DNA of 64,000 nt, from contig NZ_NEVS01000004.1 in the NCBI RefSeq assembly GCF_002261215.1, positions 3,286,001 to 3,350,000 on the forward strand, given 5' to 3'. The position numbers and the translations under genes were made by a program. The DNA is from Bordetella genomosp. 11. GTDB taxonomy: Bacteria; Pseudomonadota; Gammaproteobacteria; Burkholderiales; Burkholderiaceae_B. Below the pieces are notes generated by a model. That model was not told where the DNA came from. It saw nothing but the letters and a program-made list of their open reading frames with translations, and did no database searches. Below, piece by piece: positions 62,198 through 64,000 of this stretch. The first letter of the stretch is position 1. Every line of letters begins with the position of its first letter.

Positions 62198-63334
62198 TCA
62201 ACCGGCGTCCTGCCCGGAAGACCCGGGCTGCGCGCACGCCAAGGCCGACAGCGCGAGCAGGACTGCCGGCACGCTGTAGATCCAGACGGGCGAAACCAAT
62301 GGCAGCATAACGCCAGCCAGCAGCGGCCCCGTACCCGCGCCGATGTCGCGCCACACCGCGCGCGATGCCAGCGCCTGTACTCGCCCCGGCCCAGGCGTCC
62401 GCATGGCCACGATAGGCGGCAAAAGCGGCAGTTGCAGCGCCCGCAGCACCACGATGGCGGCCGCGCAGCTCCAGATCCACCCCACGCCGAAACCCACGAG
62501 AACGATGGCGGTCAGCACCGACAGCCAGACCAGCAACCGCACCGGGCCGAACCGTTCCGCCAGACGTCCGCCCACGGGGCTTAACACGATCTCGCCGAGA
62601 TAGCGCAACGCCAATACCACCCCGGCCACGATCACCGAACCGGCGGGCATAAGGTCCTTACCCAGGTAGGACAGGCCGATGATGAAGAGGCCATCGAGCG
62701 TGAAGCCTTCCAGAAACGACCAGGTATCCAGGCTGCCGGGCAGGCGCAGCCGGCGACTCTGCTGCGGCATGGAATGCGGGTGGCTGGGCAACCGATGCGC
62801 CACAACCACGCCCAGAAAGGCCACCAGTGCCAGAACGAAGAAAATCGCGCGCGGCCCCCAGAGTTCCGCCATCCATGCACCCAGCGGCAGCGCCACCACT
62901 GGCCCCATCGCGATGACCGCGCGCGAACGGCCGTTGCGCCGCGCCACGCCGACCGGGTCCGCGGTCGCCATGGCCTGGGTGGACAGGTTCAGGGCAGCGA
63001 ACGACAAGCCCCACAGAAGACGCAGCGGCACCAGGGCCCAGAAGCCCGTGAGCGTCGCATAGCCCAGCGCGCTTAGCGTGGCGGCGGCTGCCGCCAGCAT
63101 GCAGGTCGGCCGATCGCCATGCCGTGCATAGAAACGCGCCACCCACCCGTAGCCGGCGATGCGCACGAGACGGTTTGCCGCCAGCAGAACGCCGGCTTCG
63201 GCGAGCGACACGCCGAACTGCGCGGCGTATATCGGCAATATCAGGTACAGCACCGTATCGCCAGGCAGCGTCAACGCCAGCGTGGCGGCGGCGTTCCGCG
63301 AATGCGCGTCAGTCGGGGAGATGCGGTCTATCAT
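62198..63334 (-). CDS. MFS transporter
   Basis: 378 residues from ATG 63334 (MIDRISPTDAHSRNAA); upstream in-frame codons add a polar stretch and are not used. About 11-12 membrane helices. Motif-A-like segment VARFYARHGDRPTCMLAAAA and GEIVLSPVGGRLAERFGPVR in the second half. It is convergent with the FAH-family gene and separated by 91 bp. The substrate is unknown; export of the acids handled by the neighbour operon is possible but unsupported. Confidence 0.8.
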   Translation of the reverse strand: MIDRISPTDAHSRNAAATLALTLPGDTVLYLILPIYAAQFGVSLAEAGVLLAANRLVRIAGYGWVARFYARHGDRPTCMLAAAAATLSALGYATLTGFWALVPLRLLWGLSFAALNLSTQAMATADPVGVARRNGRSRAVIAMGPVVALPLGAWMAELWGPRAIFFVLALVAFLGVVVAHRLPSHPHSMPQQSRRLRLPGSLDTWSFLEGFTLDGLFIIGLSYLGKDLMPAGSVIVAGVVLALRYLGEIVLSPVGGRLAERFGPVRLLVWLSVLTAIVLVGFGVGWIWSCAAAIVVLRALQLPLLPPIVAMRTPGPGRVQALASRAVWRDIGAGTGPLLAGVMLPLVSPVWIYSVPAVLLALSALACAQPGSSGQDAG

Positions 63335-63738
63335 ATATAGACATCTAGACGTATATGCCAAAGTCGACATCATGCCTTATATTTCAGTTTTGTGGCAACT
63401 GGTGTTCGCCGCGCGGGAAACGGATATGCATGCATGCTTCATGTCCGTTGTCGCAGCATGCATGAAGGCCTCGCGCACACCGATACCGCGCTCGATCGCG
63501 CCCGACTGTGGCACTTGGATCAGGATGCCAAATGCCCCGATGGACAGCCGGCTACCGGCAGATGAAGTGATCGGTTTTTCGCAGGCGCCAGTCGGCTACG
63601 CCCATGCAACCCGCTCTCCCTCGGGATAACCGGGGTAAACGTTTGCGTCCATCATGGATGGCGCCCCGACGAACCCTTTGTCGGGTGCTGGGCTAGCTGC
63701 TTGCCATCGGAAATCCAGGCCAACGCCCGGAAGGGACG
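63335..63738. other. 404-bp gap upstream of the MFS gene
   Basis: No gene is supported. Short frames exist, but none has a ribosome site or recognisable content. The region 63425-63470 holds repeated GCATGC/ATGCATG motifs forming a loose inverted repeat (CATGCATGC ... GCATGCATG) of unknown meaning. Confidence 0.35.
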
Positions 63739-63771
63739 AAAAAAAAGCACCGCGATCGCTCGCAAGTGCTT
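63739..63771 (-). terminator. Rho-independent terminator after tRNA-Lys
   Basis: On the minus strand AAGCAC pairs with GTGCTT around an inner GCGATCGC-rich loop, followed by a run of eight T. It lies 32 bp after the 3' end of the tRNA gene and stops its transcription. Confidence 0.75.
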
Positions 63772-63802
63772 GATTTTCTCTGGGGGACCCAGAAAGGAAT
63801 TC

Positions 63803-63878
63803 TGGTGGGCTGTGAGTGGCTCGAACACTCGACCTACGGATTAAGAGTCCGCTGCTCTACCAACTGAGCTAACAGCCC
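63803..63878 (-). tRNA. tRNA-Lys(CUU)
   Basis: A 76-base tRNA including an encoded CCA. The acceptor stem is GGGCTGT/ACAGCCC, with A as discriminator base. D-arm TAGCTCAGTTGGTAGAGCA, anticodon loop CTCTTAA (anticodon CUU, Lys codon AAG), and T-loop GTTCGAGCC are all standard. It decodes AAG, the main lysine codon in GC-rich genomes. No att-site duplication or integrase is visible near it. Confidence 0.97.
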
Positions 63879-64000
63879 GATTTGCGCGATCCGAGGCTTG
63901 CGGGATATCCCGCGCGAACCTCGATACGGCCGCTCGACCCGGGGCGGAGGTCTATTCAAGATGCCCCGGGGTTTCCCCCAAAGCGACGTCGCCCGAATCA
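63879..64000. other. End of window upstream of tRNA-Lys
   Basis: This 122-bp stretch upstream of the tRNA should contain its promoter. No confident -35/-10 pair and no gene are seen before the window ends. Confidence 0.3.

Noticed and set aside
63425..63470. GCATGC-rich repeats as a CRISPR or uptake-sequence array
   Set aside because: Only a few overlapping copies in one short stretch, with no regular spacing or spacers.
63803..63878. tRNA-Lys as an integration site for a genomic island
   Set aside because: No integrase, no repeated 3' tRNA fragment and no change in gene content are seen inside the window.

Overview
This 64 kb window is GC-rich chromosomal DNA with tightly packed genes. It looks like a Burkholderiales bacterium of the Bordetella/Achromobacter (Alcaligenaceae) type. 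The evidence is seven periplasmic Bug-type (TctC-like) solute receptors, many LysR regulators beside small catabolic clusters, and a Vi-antigen-type capsule locus carrying the pectate-lyase-like gene vexL, a combination known from Burkholderiales. No plasmid, phage or ribosomal genes are visible. The genus is an inference.

Left part (1-37.3 kb): catabolic and transport islands. A cut-off ThDP enzyme is followed by a citrate-synthase-like protein with an N-terminal helix-turn-helix. Divergent from that runs a five-gene operon (Bug receptor, CMD-family protein, ornithine cyclodeaminase-family protein, bicupin, DapA-family lyase). Next come a Bug-MmgE/PrpD pair with a LysR gene, a Bcr/CflA-type MFS transporter, and a UxaA/GarD-type dehydratase divergent from a FadR-type regulator with a clear operator between them. 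Then follow yceI, a cystine-type ABC transporter, a GST/TetR pair and an AraC/AhpD-like pair. At 20.9-26.8 kb a PrpR-like sigma-54 activator faces a perfect -24/-12 promoter that drives Bug-LeuC-LeuD-isocitrate-lyase-family genes. A large unrecognised protein, a cold-shock gene with a leader and strong terminator, another Bug gene, MFS and HdeD-like membrane proteins, a Met/Gly-rich secreted protein and a CoA-transferase/Bug/enoyl-CoA-hydratase/LysR set complete this part.

Capsule locus (37.3-51.9 kb, minus strand): tviB-tviD-tviE-vexA-vexB-vexC-vexD-vexE-tviC-vexL, a nearly gap-free operon for an O-acetylated amino-uronic acid polymer and its ABC-dependent export. The vexC product, which should be the exporter ATPase, keeps the fold-length and colinearity of the family but has lost Walker A, Walker B, the signature motif and the H-loop. 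The vexB permease carries an extra cytosolic domain of about 200 residues. An intact IS3-family element (IS407 group, 13-bp ends, 4-bp duplication CGAG) sits just upstream of tviB and separates the operon from an AT-rich region that probably held its promoter.

Right part (53.2-64 kb): a helicase remnant with a MazG-like pyrophosphohydrolase, a LysR/amidase/Bug set, a second LysR with Bug, a tartrate-dehydratase-like enolase-superfamily enzyme and an FAH-family hydrolase, an MFS transporter, and a tRNA-Lys(CUU) with its terminator.
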